A DNA stretch of 22,449 nt from contig KE647200.1 of NCBI GenBank assembly GCA_000447185.1, positions 33,226 through 55,674 on the forward strand, written 5' to 3'. Below, in pieces: positions 9,888 to 17,891 of this stretch. The DNA comes from Vairimorpha apis BRL 01. Its lineage: Eukaryota; Microsporidia; Nosematidae. The notes under the pieces were generated by a model, which was not told where the DNA came from, made no database searches, and saw only the letters and a list, made by a program, of their open reading frames with translations. The position numbers and the translations under genes are program-made. How positions within the stretch are numbered: the first letter of the stretch is position 1; each line of letters begins with the position of its first letter.

Positions 9888-10162
9888 TGTGGTATTCTTA
9901 CCACATTTTTTGTATTTTAATTTCTCTTTTAATTTATAGTTACTTTTATTTTAATCTAAATTTATATTTTCTAGAAATAATAAAATATAAAAGGGATAAT
10001 CCCTGAAACGGATGGACAACAATCATACAACAATAACTATAAGGTTACGAAATGTTTTAAAATTAATCCCATTAAGCATAACGATTATAAATATAAACAT
10101 TTAAAAATAAAAGTATTATGGAATATTATTTTAAGTTCGGCTCCCTACCACGGGATTCGACA
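9888..10162 (+). repeat. Solo LTR, 275 bp, inserted in copy C
   Basis: The segment begins TGTGGTATTC and ends GATTCGACA, so it has the TG...CA ends of an LTR. It interrupts the RT fingers of copy C exactly where the other copies are continuous. It is flanked by AGATC and AGAAC. The first 18 bases form a perfect hairpin (TGTGGTA, TTCT, TACCACA). A TATAAAAG box (9986-9993) followed by GGGATAATCCC gives the layout of a U3 promoter in the plus direction. It does not resemble the 350-bp LTR at 17537-17886, so it belongs to a second LTR element family. A solo LTR is the usual leftover of recombination between two LTRs. A non-autonomous DNA element is a less likely alternative because the ends are not extended inverted repeats. 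Confidence 0.6.
9986..9993 (+). promoter_or_regulatory. TATA box candidate inside the solo LTR
   Basis: TATAAAAG about 100 bp into the LTR, where the U3 promoter normally sits. In a genome this rich in A+T a TATA match alone is weak; the position within a bounded LTR is the support. Confidence 0.4.
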
Positions 10163-10167
10163 AGAAC
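10163..10167 (+). repeat. Right target-site duplication of the solo LTR (AGAAC)
   Basis: AGAAC directly follows the terminal ACA of the solo LTR and pairs with AGATC on the left. Confidence 0.5.
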
Positions 10168-10720
10168 CTATAAGGAACAATTAAAAATATATAAGATGTG
10201 AAAGAACTTATAATGATTAACATTGCACTAAATATGTAATATGATAAATTATCGAATACGGCTGGAAAGGTTTTATAACAGCATTTAATTTTATAATCAT
10301 GATTATCATTTAAGTGTAATCCCTTTTATTTCCATCATGAATCAAAGAACTTATAAGATTAATCACATTTAATTGGAAGATGAAATAAGAACAAAAAACA
10401 ATAAAAAATCAATTAATAAAGGAATATTCAGGAGATAGTCTTTCATAGTTTTTATATGTACTGATCATATATTATTTAAGTAAAAAATTAAATAGCATTT
10501 TTATAAATCAACCATACCAATAACCATCTATTATTTACAGTTAATTTAAAATAATAGCGGAATAGATAAAATATTGAGATTAAATACACATGAAGCGAAG
10601 CAATTTTTTAAACTGTGGGTTTATAAATGAACATTGAAGAATTGGCTACTAATTTTTATAATCTCGTAAGGGATGCAGTTATAATGGAAGAAGATAATTG
10701 CTACAAATAACTAAGAATAC
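10163..10720 (+). pseudogene. Copy C: RT fingers end and palm, catalytic residues lost
   Basis: After the solo LTR and its duplication, GTIKNI and DVKELIMINIALNM continue the fingers. Motif A should follow near 10258; only a W-K-like trace remains, so the IDV of motif A appears deleted. IKELIRLITFNWKMK and KEYSGDSLS (about 10345-10436) match the segment before and at the QGDSLS block. The catalytic motif reads NNHLLFTVNLK, so both Asp residues of F-x-D-D are replaced (by Val and Asn). MNIEELATNF and LRILED follow. An enzyme with these changes could not polymerise DNA. Confidence 0.75.
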
Positions 10721-10756
10721 TTGAAGACAATAAAAATTAAAAATCACAAGATATTT

Positions 10757-10968
10757 AATTTATTTTATATTAATAATAATTTATTATTTTATATTGGCGA
10801 ATATATTAATTGATAAATTAAAATATAAGCATAAATAACGACAACACCTCTAAGGAATGCGCAAACAGGAGAGAGCCATGAATACGACAGATAATCTAAA
10901 TAAATCATTTAACATAATTGAATACTATTCCATATATAACAAAGTCTCAGTAGTACAGGACAACAATT
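10757..10968. other. Probable second insertion in copy C, about 210 bp, type unknown
   Basis: Copies B and D have about 100 bp between the YLGI(T/L)E segment and the LCKT of the thumb; copy C has about 310. The extra sequence contains a relatively G+C-rich patch (about 10838-10890) unlike the surrounding reading frame and no family match. It ends with GGACAACA before the reading frame resumes at LTNKVYTRV. I could not find certain ends or a target duplication, so both boundaries are estimates. Confidence 0.35.
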
Positions 10969-10977
10969 AACTGGAAT

Positions 10978-11247
10978 TTGCTAACTAATAAAGTATATAC
11001 TCGAGTAAAAAATCTATGTAAAACTTTATTTAATGAAAGATACATAATGAAAGTTTTAATAAACATGAAAAACTTTATTAAATTATTATATGAATTAATT
11101 GATGTTAAACCAGCTGAATTTTCAAATATAGACTACAAAATACGACAAATCCTTATCCATAATTGGATACACTTGTTGCCATATTGTAAGAAAAGATCCC
11201 ATTTAAAAGACAAGAATTTGAAAACGTTTGACCTGCATAGAGCATAG
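10978..11247 (+). pseudogene. Copy C: RT thumb segment
   Basis: Open for 89 codons. KVYTRVKNLCKTLFNERY aligns with copy D's NRVDRICITKLNGTN; IKLLYELIDVKPAEF, IDYKIRQILI and IHLLPYCKKRSHLK align with the copy B thumb (INYFVGIVEMEPDQF, IDDGIYSILI). The Met-Gly-Arg-Gly-Leu segment expected next has been lost. The apparent start is TTG and is not an initiator; the segment is internal to the polyprotein. Confidence 0.8.
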
Positions 11248-11559
11248 TGATGATTTTAAATCATAATATAAAATTTGATTCAACAAAAATGACCTGGAAA
11301 AGAAGGGTTACTTTCATGCAGTTTAGCATAAATCAAACACATACTTAGTAAATAAAGAATATTAGAAACTATTTTTTATTTCTATTGCGAATGTTGATCA
11401 GTTACATTAATCATAATAACAATACTTAAATAAAGAGATTACAAATCAAATTTAACACAGAAAGTTTTTTAAGAGTGTACAACATGAAAGTGTATTAATA
11501 AAAGAATCTATAAATAGCTTAGCAAAGTTATGTTTTTAACTGATAATAATGTTCCTTTT

Positions 11560-12141
11560 AATGAATTAGACATATATTTTTACTGCAATAAAACAAGAAA
11601 AATAGTAGATCATATGCCAACAAGATGTAAAATATGTTAGGTCATGATTAATTCTCAAACACAAAGTATTTTTAAATGCAATCATTTGTTATTATGTAAT
11701 GAATATAATATAGCAATAGGAAATAATAAACTTTGTGGACATTCTGTAAATCAAATTTTCGCAAATAAATATGTTGAAATAAGAGTATATACAACTTATA
11801 AACAGACATAAAATAATTTATAACAAACTAAAATACTTATTGTTGCTAAAGGGAAAGAACTACTTATTGTGTAAATAGGGGTTATTTTGCTTGACAACTT
11901 ACAACAAGTCGTTAAGAAAAACTAAGAGAATATGATGATTTTACAAATGAATTAGGTCTATTACATGAATTAAAGCAAATAAAATACTTTATGTAATAAC
12001 TTGGAACGATATTTTAAATAAATTTTATTTTAAACACAGAAAGGAACTCTGTATCACCAACCGAATTGAAGGTACATTCAATCTACAACTCTTAAAAAGA
12101 CTTTTGAGAGTATTTTATGTAGTACAGAAAAAGAAACATGA
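11560..12141 (+). pseudogene. Copy C: zinc knuckle, REL endonuclease and tail remnant
   Basis: FYCNKTRKIVDHMPTRCKIC (11578-11637) retains three of the four knuckle ligands, with Tyr replacing the first Cys. KLCGHSVNQIFANKYVEIRV (about 11730-11790) matches the segment before the nuclease core, and KGKELLIV, a TAA, then IGVILLDNLQQV matches the core strands. The PD dipeptide is missing. After a shift, KLREYDDFTNELGLLHE (about 11920-11970) matches the following helix. GYIQSTTLKKTFESIL is the start of the tail, split by one frameshift. The end is TGA at 12139-12141. Confidence 0.8.
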
Positions 12142-14449
12142 TAAAGAAACCGTGAATGTAGAACAGTGAACAAATTTTTATAAAGCTAATACCGGCATAA
12201 ACAAATGAGATTCTAAAATGAACCTAAATAAATAATTTGAAATCAAATTTTTATTGCTTTAATATAAAACATTAAAATAAATACATTTAAAAAAATCAAC
12301 AAAAAACATAATTATGTTGTATAAAAATTCTAAGATGATTGCGTTTTTTTAAAACAAATAATTTTGGCTTTAATAATAATAATTTTTCATTTCGAATATT
12401 TTAAGTTTTATTTTAGAAATGACTGAATTTTTTTTATAGCCATTAAAATAAATTATAAAATTAATAAAAATATATTGTTGTACCATATCTATGTTATATA
12501 AAATAACATAATCTCTTTTACAATTATACAATATAATTTTAATTCTTAAAAAATAAAATGACAACATTTTAAATAAAATAAAAAAAAGAATTGTTTTGGA
12601 TTAATTTTTAATGGTGCTATATAAATAATATTTAATATAACTGATATTAATATAGTTATCTGTTTAAATATTTTATAAATGTATGTTAAACAATTTAGTT
12701 TTATTTTTAATTATTTAATATTTTTTAAAGTTACATTTTAAATATTTTTTTTAATAACAACAAAAAATGTTAAAATCATTAATATAGTTTTACCTAATAT
12801 TTTATTTGTTAGAAATATATAATCTAAACACAATTTTGTAAATCAAAAATAAAAGTAAAAGTTGTTTTTTATCATTTCATAAGAAGTATTTAAAACATAC
12901 ACACCTTCAATATAAAAAAATTGTCTTTAATGTCAAAAATTTGCTGAAAATTTTTTAAAAAAATTACAATTTATACTATTAATAAATTACTAAAAAACGA
13001 TACATTAGTAAAATTGTTTTAAAATATATTATTTTAAAGAAAATAATTTTTAAAAAAAACATTAAATAAGACATTTATCATATTTAATAAATAAGTATAT
13101 TAATTAAGATTAATAAGTACTTATGATATTATGACTATAAAAAGTTTTTAACAAAATAACCCTGTCATAATATTACTATTTTTAAATTTATAAATATAAA
13201 ATTTTGGAATTAATTGTAAAGTGTCAAAATATAATATTTTTACAGAATGTTTTATGATAAATTATTTTAATTTTTGATGAGTAGTAAAACTAGATTTATG
13301 TTTTTAAAAAGTATCAAATTACGTTTCAATTCATTCCTTTAAATCTATTGAAATTAAAATAATATAATGATGTCGCGTTTGTTATTATTTAAACATATAA
13401 ATAAAATAATTTATATAATGAATATAGTTTATATATAAAATTTTTATAATATATTTTTAAACTTTAACTTACATTATTAATTATGACAAAAACAAATCTA
13501 TAAAACTTTTATTTGTGTATATATTATATATAATATATGAAATTTATTTAAAATTATCAAAAAAATTTCTAATAACTATATTAGTTGTTTGCCATAAATT
13601 ATGCATTATTTGGTTATCAAATTTTTTATGAATAGATGTTTATACATATGCATTTAAATAGTTATAAACAGAATAATATTTAAATGTAATGATTGTTTTT
13701 TATTTTATAAAAAAATTAATTTTATTTATTATAGAAATAAAATAAAAATTTCAAATGCAATATAAAACACATTTTAATGTAAAATTATTTTCTTAAATCT
13801 GATTAATATAAATTTATTTTAAAGTTAGAAAGAAAACTTATATAATATATTCATAAAAAATCATATCTTAATATAATTTTAAAATAATTAAATTTGAAAT
13901 AAAATTAATACAATATATACATTGCATACATATAAAAAAAAATTATATATCACAAATAAAAAAATAATATTAAAATCTTTATAAAATTTAAAAAGCATTT
14001 TTTTAAAATAAATAGTTTACTTATATAATATCATCGCACTTTCTTTAAATCATTTTTATATTAAATGTTAGATCATATTTTTTGTTTATCTTTTAATATT
14101 GGGTTATTTTTTGTTTAAAAATTATATGATATTTATTTTTAATTAAGAAAAAATCACATTACTTTATTTGATTGTAAAAATTTATACTAACTAAAAATAT
14201 ATAAAGATAAGTATGTATATATAATTTAATATAAGTATGTTTTATTATCTTAACATAAATATTTCAATATTTATGTTATTACTTTTAATAAAAGTGTAAA
14301 AAAAATTAGAAAAGTGCAATATTTATGTCATATATAATTAAATTATAAATAATAATATTAGAAACATTTTAATAAAAATAAAAAAACATTGAGCTGATAA
14401 ATTAAAAAAGAAATACAGTATCTTTTAATTTAAAAAACATCACATGTGC
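12142..14449. other. 2.3-kb A+T-rich gap between copies C and D
   Basis: Among the lowest G+C of the window, with balanced A and T and stops everywhere. The first part (to about 12250) may be the 3' untranslated region of copy C. A near-perfect palindrome lies at 14251-14278. No coding, RNA or LTR signature is visible. Confidence 0.5.
14251..14278. repeat. Perfect inverted repeat, 13-bp arms with a 2-bp centre
   Basis: TAACATAAATATT, then TC, then AATATTTATGTTA. The arms match at all 13 positions. It lies about 170 bp upstream of the inferred 5' end of copy D. In such A+T-rich sequence imperfect palindromes are common, but a perfect 28-bp one with C and G in the arms is less so. It could form a cruciform; no function is evident. 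Confidence 0.7.
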
Positions 14450-15301
14450 TACAAGTAGACAATATCAGTGATCAGAAACTAGATTTTTTTTCATTAATTT
14501 TTTTAAACGTTATTCTTAGTGATGTACAAGTGATAATTAGAGCCAGCCAAAGAATTCATTAAGAGTCATACAAAGCAATTGGAAATAAATGTCGAGATGT
14601 GGTTGGCCAAACTTAATCGCATTATATTGTGATATCTTTAAGACCAAAATCTCAGAAATTTTATCTAAGAAAAAAGCCAAATTTTAATTTACAACAAAAG
14701 AAGCGACTATTAATGTAGAATACTTTTAAAAAAGAAGAATTAAAGAAAGTTTAAAAACCAAAATTTTACTTAACACTACCTTTTTGCCGACTTTATTTTA
14801 AAAATAAGTGCAAATCTGATTTCTAATACACAAGAAGAAATTTTGTATAAGATCAATTACATATGTAAATCCAACCATAAATGCAATATCTTTAAAGAAA
14901 GATCTTGAATTTTAATAGATTTTAAATAAAATATGAAATAATATAATGATATTTCATTAATTTATAATATTAAGGATGCAGCAAGAATTTTGCAAGTCTA
15001 CAGCATTTAAAAAATTATAGTGTAAATGTGAGTTTAAGTTAATTTAAATAAAAAGATAGAGGATTTGAAATTAAAAATAACCTTTTTTATCTAACTATAA
15101 AAATAACAACTCTTTAGTAAAAAGTGAGAATCTTGATAAACTAAAAAAATATGAGATTTTATGGTCTCACTCTAAATGTTTTAAAGATTTATTAAAAATT
15201 CTTTCTTTTATTTGAACTTTCTAATACATACTGAGAAAAGATCAGAAAAATATTATAAGAAAAAAATTCAGAATGAAAAATGTAAGTTATAGCTGTTTCA
15301 G

Positions 15302-15960
15302 GTAAGATTTATAGAGATCTTACTGATCATGATGAGGTAACCTATAATATTTAGTAAGAAAATAAAGAATACATGTTCAAAATGTGAAAACTTTTAATAA
15401 TAAAACCTATGAAAGTTTTATATACTATTATGTCTAAAGTTATAAGTGTGGCGACTCTAAAAACATTTTCTTTCATACGATGGATAAATTTAAGAAAATC
15501 GTCAAATAGCTTCTAAGCTAAAAGCAACTGGTCAAATGGAATGTATAATTTCTTTGTAAAAAATATAACAGTATCTAAGAAGATCTATACAAAATAGTTA
15601 AAGAAATTTGCATATATATGAAAAAACAGAACGAATGATTTTGAAAATGAATCACATATAGAATCCTAAAGAAATACCAAAAAGTGAAAAAAACATTAGA
15701 CCTTTTGCATATTTAAATATACTCTATTAACTTAATACACGATGCATATTTATCTTGATGGAGTTGAAGATCAAACACAGGATTTTTCTCTGAAAACCAA
15801 CTTGGTACTGTAAGAAGAACACTGAAAACAAAAGAACAAGAGTTAATAAACATATCTATTAATAAAGAATGGTAAATAAGATTGAAAAAAAGTTTTTGAT
15901 TCTTTAGATCACAAATAAATGATAGAATGTATGAAAAACTAAAAGTTTCCATCCTGTATA
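15302..15960 (+). pseudogene. Copy D: linker, WKAAGPD block and RT fingers
   Basis: GKIYRDLTDHDEVTYNI matches the FYRDL region of copy B. The WKAAGPD block is read as KATGQMEC in one frame and YNFFVKNI in another. PKEIPKSEKNIRPFAYLNIL gives the F-R-P-I fingers motif, and after a TAA LNTRCIFILMELKIKHRIFL continues it (copy B: LTTRCVTAVMQLMVEERNLI). NKRTRVNKHISINKEW matches the segment before motif A, and KKVFDSLDHK with MIECMKN is motif A itself with its downstream helix. The first motif A Asp is not evident. Stops and two shifts interrupt it. Confidence 0.82.
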
Positions 15961-16029
15961 ATAAAATTTTTTAAACTAGGATAAAATGTAGACAATTACA
16001 TAAGACATTAAGATTCAACAGTTTGAGAA

Positions 16030-16397
16030 AAAATAATAAAAAGAGGTAATGGTTGGGAATATTGTTTGTCCCTTATACTGTTTGTATTATATATTGATCC
16101 TCTTAACAATAAGCCAAACTCTAAATTTTACCAGTTGACATACATTTGAAAATTTTTCTTAAATAACCATCTATTATTTATTGACGATCTTAAATTAGTC
16201 GCCGAGTTGAACGACACTATAAATAAAACGATAAAGCAAACGGAATTTTTTTATTTTGTAAATCTGTAGATGTATAAAGAAAAATCAGCAACCAACACTA
16301 ATATTCGTGAAAAAAGGTAACGTTATTAGAGGATTGAGACTGCTATAAATACTTAATAATCACATAGACTAGAAAAAGTAAATTGAATAGAGAAACT
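16030..16397 (+). pseudogene. Copy D: RT palm with intact FIDD motif, cut by the LTR element
   Basis: CLSLILFVLYIDPLNNK matches the QGDSLSPLLFVLCMDPL block (the QGD itself reads as GNGWEY here). NNHLLFIDDLKLVAELNDT contains the F-x-D-D catalytic motif unchanged at 16177-16188, the only copy in the window where both Asp are kept. VIRGLRLL and ILNNHID follow. The frame then meets the nested element at 16398. Across the element, with one AAACT copy removed, the codons join in phase: ILNNHID before it and KKEILNRVDRIC after it. Confidence 0.85.
16393..16397 (+). repeat. Target-site duplication AAACT, left copy
   Basis: AAACT directly precedes TGTTGTCAG at the left edge of the nested LTR element; the identical AAACT directly follows ACTGACA at the right edge. 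Confidence 0.85.
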
Positions 16398-16482
16398 TGT
16401 TGTCAGATGTAAAGTCTGATCTGAAATAGAAGACGGAGTAGATAAATTAGTTTTATTAAAGTCATTTTCTGAACCCATAATA
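16398..16482 (-). repeat. 3' LTR remnant, 85 bp (R-U5 end)
   Basis: 82 of 85 bases are identical to 17537-17621, the downstream end of the 5' LTR. The homology stops abruptly at 16482, about 20 nt downstream of where the TATA box lies in the 5' LTR, so the remnant corresponds roughly to R plus U5 and lacks U3. On the minus strand it begins only nine bases after the protease stop codon. Confidence 0.85.
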
Positions 16483-16491
16483 ACTTCCGTT

Positions 16492-16935
16492 CTAGGAATT
16501 GTTTTCTTTTTTTTTCTTAGAGGTTATAAATGTGATGAGATTTAATCTATGAATGTTGTCTATTCCGAATATCATCGTCTCATTCATGTCTTCTACTACT
16601 AAACATTTAACCAGATCTTCATGGTTTCGATCTTCACGTTTAAGCTTAATGTTACATGAGCCAACAACAGTTTTCATGCCCGAAAAGCCTTTAATCTCCC
16701 CATTACCTCTTTTTATATGTATTCCCAGATTCAATGCTTCCTTCCTTCGAATTACAGAGATCGTTGCTCCAGTATCAAGCAGGGCTTCTAGTGAACTTTC
16801 ACCATAACATAGTTCTAACCTAGGTCTATTATCGTTATGTTTAAGAATCTTCGCTGATATACTAAGTACTTTTCTATTATAATTTTGCTTATAGTTTTGC
16901 TTCGAATTTGTATAATTACCAATTTTTTTAAACAT
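16492..16935 (-). pseudogene. Retropepsin (aspartic protease) of the nested LTR element
   Basis: An uninterrupted 147-codon frame. The catalytic motif LLDTGATISVI has the active Asp at residue 54 (DTGA 54-57). GFSG (83-86) sits where the flap is expected, and IFGIDNI (122-128) corresponds to the conserved I(L/I)G-D segment that packs against the active site. Retropepsins work as dimers and cleave the Gag-Pol polyprotein. The N-terminal 40 residues are Asn/Lys/Tyr-rich and probably the end of the nucleocapsid side; no CCHC knuckle is visible. The frame lies in the +1 phase relative to gag and its first ATG overlaps the gag stop by 8 nt. The RT that should follow is missing: a TAG at 16492-16494 closes the frame just before the 3' LTR remnant. 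All key residues are kept, so this is the best-preserved protein segment in the window. Confidence 0.88.
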
Positions 16936-17521
16936 CTTCGGTTAATCCTGTTAGTTTCTCAGCCTGTTCTTTGGCAGTAAATGATTTCTTTTTTATAAAA
17001 CTTTTCTTCTTTTGATTCTAAGTAATCTTCTAAGTCTTCCCAGCTACAGCACTGTTCGATTTTATCCTGATGTACTCGTCATCGAAAAGCTCCATAATCC
17101 TGTCTCTACTTCTTTGAAATCGTGATTCATCATTTTCGGCCATAATCTTCAAGCTATAAGTATAGGAGAGTACGTCTTGGTATTAAGGACCTTCTCTGAT
17201 AAGATTCCAAAACTGTTCAGCTTTTTGAATCGATGTTTTCTCTTTCATGTACTTTCTTTTAAATTTCTCTATAAATGTCTTGTAAGTTAGCATGCTCTGT
17301 TCATTGGCTTTAAACCATAGCTCTGTTCTACATTTCAATTTGGAAATTACCTTACGGTATAATACATTTTGAGACCACTGTTTCTCGTATTATATAAACT
17401 GTTCTAAAAATCTTTCAGGGTTTTCATCCTTAAATCCCATAAACTCGATCCATTTCTCTACTAGCATAAGATTCTTTAGTTTAACTAAAAGCAAATCCAT
17501 TGTATTATCATTGTTCATCAT
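16928..17521 (-). pseudogene. Gag of the nested LTR element, four in-frame stops
   Basis: The ATG at 17519-17521 abuts the primer binding site, the normal place for gag. A single phase of 198 codons runs to TAA at 16928-16930 with stops at 17390-17392, 17183-17185, 17030-17032 and 17018-17020. The translation has the character of a Ty3/gypsy capsid: LVEKWIEFMGFKDENPERFL, then RTELWFKANEQSML, FIEKFKRKYMKEKTSIQKAE, LSYTYSLKIMAENDESRF and RDRIMELFDDEYIRI. An in-frame reading upstream of the ATG (MGSENDF...) lies inside the LTR and is probably not gag. Around 17000-17050 another phase (SWEDLEDYLESKEEKF) looks more protein-like, so a compensating pair of shifts may exist there. No zinc knuckle is seen at the C-terminus. 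Confidence 0.8.
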
Positions 17522-17534
17522 CCAGCTGTCGCCA
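17522..17534 (-). promoter_or_regulatory. Primer binding site, probably for a serine tRNA
   Basis: TGGCGACAGCTGG on the minus strand starts two bases after the LTR terminal ACA. It begins with TGG, the complement of the tRNA CCA end. Its complement, CCAGCTGTCGCCA, has the G discriminator and GTCGCCA ending seen in eukaryotic serine tRNAs. The tRNA identity is an inference; the host tRNA set is not available here. Confidence 0.65.
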
Positions 17535-17536
17535 TT

Positions 17537-17886
17537 TGTTGTTAGATGTAAAGTCTTATCTGAAATAGAAGACGGAGCAGATAAATTAGTTTTATTAAAG
17601 TCATTTTCTGAACCCATAATATAATGAATGGTTATTTTGTTTATATAGTTTTACATAAATTACAGAAATCAGATCTATCAAATAATATAAAATAAGAAAT
17701 ATAAAATGTAAAATAAACACAAGTAACCTCTTCTAAACAATTATAAATTAAATGTAATCCGACCTGTCAGATATCAAATAGATTAAAGATATAAAAAGGC
17801 GGGAATAATAAGTAAAACAGAATAATCACTTATTCAGTTAGTAGATTTAGGAATCCGTATTGTAAGAGTGAGTTCATCTACTGACA
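17537..17886 (-). repeat. 5' LTR of the nested element, 350 bp
   Basis: On the minus strand it starts TGTCAGTAGATG and ends CATCTAACAACA. The left end follows the target duplication directly; the right end is followed by AA and the primer binding site. A TATATAAA box lies at 17640-17647. The downstream 85 bp are repeated at 16398-16482. A second TGTCAG/CTGACA pair inside the LTR (17765-17770 against 17881-17886) is noted under rejected items. Confidence 0.85.
17640..17647 (-). promoter_or_regulatory. TATA box candidate of the 5' LTR
   Basis: TATATAAA on the minus strand. A start site 20 to 30 bases downstream would fall near 17612-17621, which coincides with the point where the 3' LTR remnant begins to match. 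Confidence 0.45.
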
Positions 17887-17891
17887 AAACT
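17887..17891 (+). repeat. Target-site duplication AAACT, right copy
   Basis: Identical to 16393-16397 and directly adjacent to the LTR terminus. Confidence 0.85.

Larger units (their letters stand above)
9550..12141 (+). mobile_element. Copy C: decayed non-LTR retrotransposon carrying a solo LTR
   Basis: Plus-strand copy of the same family. Landmarks in order: QNAFKELLSYLPI and KAAALKSIYIFFVEKLKF (9572-9660), fingers CISNFYKIITKICD and KVMQVELESNDLI (9797-9880), solo LTR (9888-10162), resumed fingers GTIKNI and DVKELIMINIALNM (10174-10235), SGDSLS (about 10430), a ruined palm motif NNHLLFTVNLK (about 10523-10555), MNIEELATNFYNL (about 10627-10665), thumb (10978-11247), knuckle (ending 11628), REL domain and a tail ending at TGA (12139-12141). 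Spacing exceeds copy B by about 210 bp between the palm and the thumb, pointing to a second insertion near 10757-10968. It is more A-rich and more damaged than copy B. Confidence 0.82.
16398..17886 (-). mobile_element. Nested Ty3/gypsy-like LTR retrotransposon, internally deleted
   Basis: A 1489-bp element in the opposite orientation to its host copy D. On the minus strand it runs: 5' LTR (17886-17537), two bases, primer binding site (17534-17522), gag (17521-16928), retropepsin (16935-16492), and the last 85 bp of a 3' LTR (16482-16398). Perfect 5-bp duplications (AAACT) flank it, the length typical of Ty3/gypsy integrases. RT, RNase H, integrase, polypurine tract and the upstream three quarters of the 3' LTR are absent, so a deletion joined sequence after protease to the 3' LTR. 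Since the duplication is intact, that deletion probably followed integration. Gag has four in-frame stops. The two LTR parts differ at 3 of 85 positions, so the insertion is old but younger than most of the decay in copy D. Confidence 0.88.

Noticed and set aside
10136..10167. A G+C-richer patch with a GGGATTCGACA stretch resembling a tRNA T-arm
   Set aside because: No matching acceptor, D or anticodon arms are present, and the patch is the end of the solo LTR.
12370..12567. A 65-codon minus-strand frame
   Set aside because: Low-complexity Ile/Tyr/Asn/Lys content in an A+T-rich gap, with no similarity to any copy.
8319..13506. A shared 17-mer, roughly AAAACAAATCTATAAAA, in two A+T-rich gaps (near 8319 and 13490)
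   Set aside because: With this base composition about one such match between two 2-kb gaps is expected by chance, and the similarity does not extend.
15713..15952. A 79-codon minus-strand reading frame
   Set aside because: It is antiparallel to the copy D fingers and motif A, which match the family.
16553..16807. An 84-codon plus-strand reading frame
   Set aside because: It is the mirror of the protease frame on the minus strand, which has clear catalytic motifs.
17537..17617. Gag starting at MGSENDF inside the LTR
   Set aside because: The in-phase codons 17617-17540 lie in the R-U5 part of the LTR and are repeated in the 3' LTR remnant. The ATG after the primer binding site is the more plausible gag start.
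17765..17886. A separate 122-bp element bounded by TGTCAG and CTGACA within the LTR
   Set aside because: No duplicated target flanks it on the inner side, and its outer end coincides with the LTR end. It is better read as an internal repeat of the LTR terminus.
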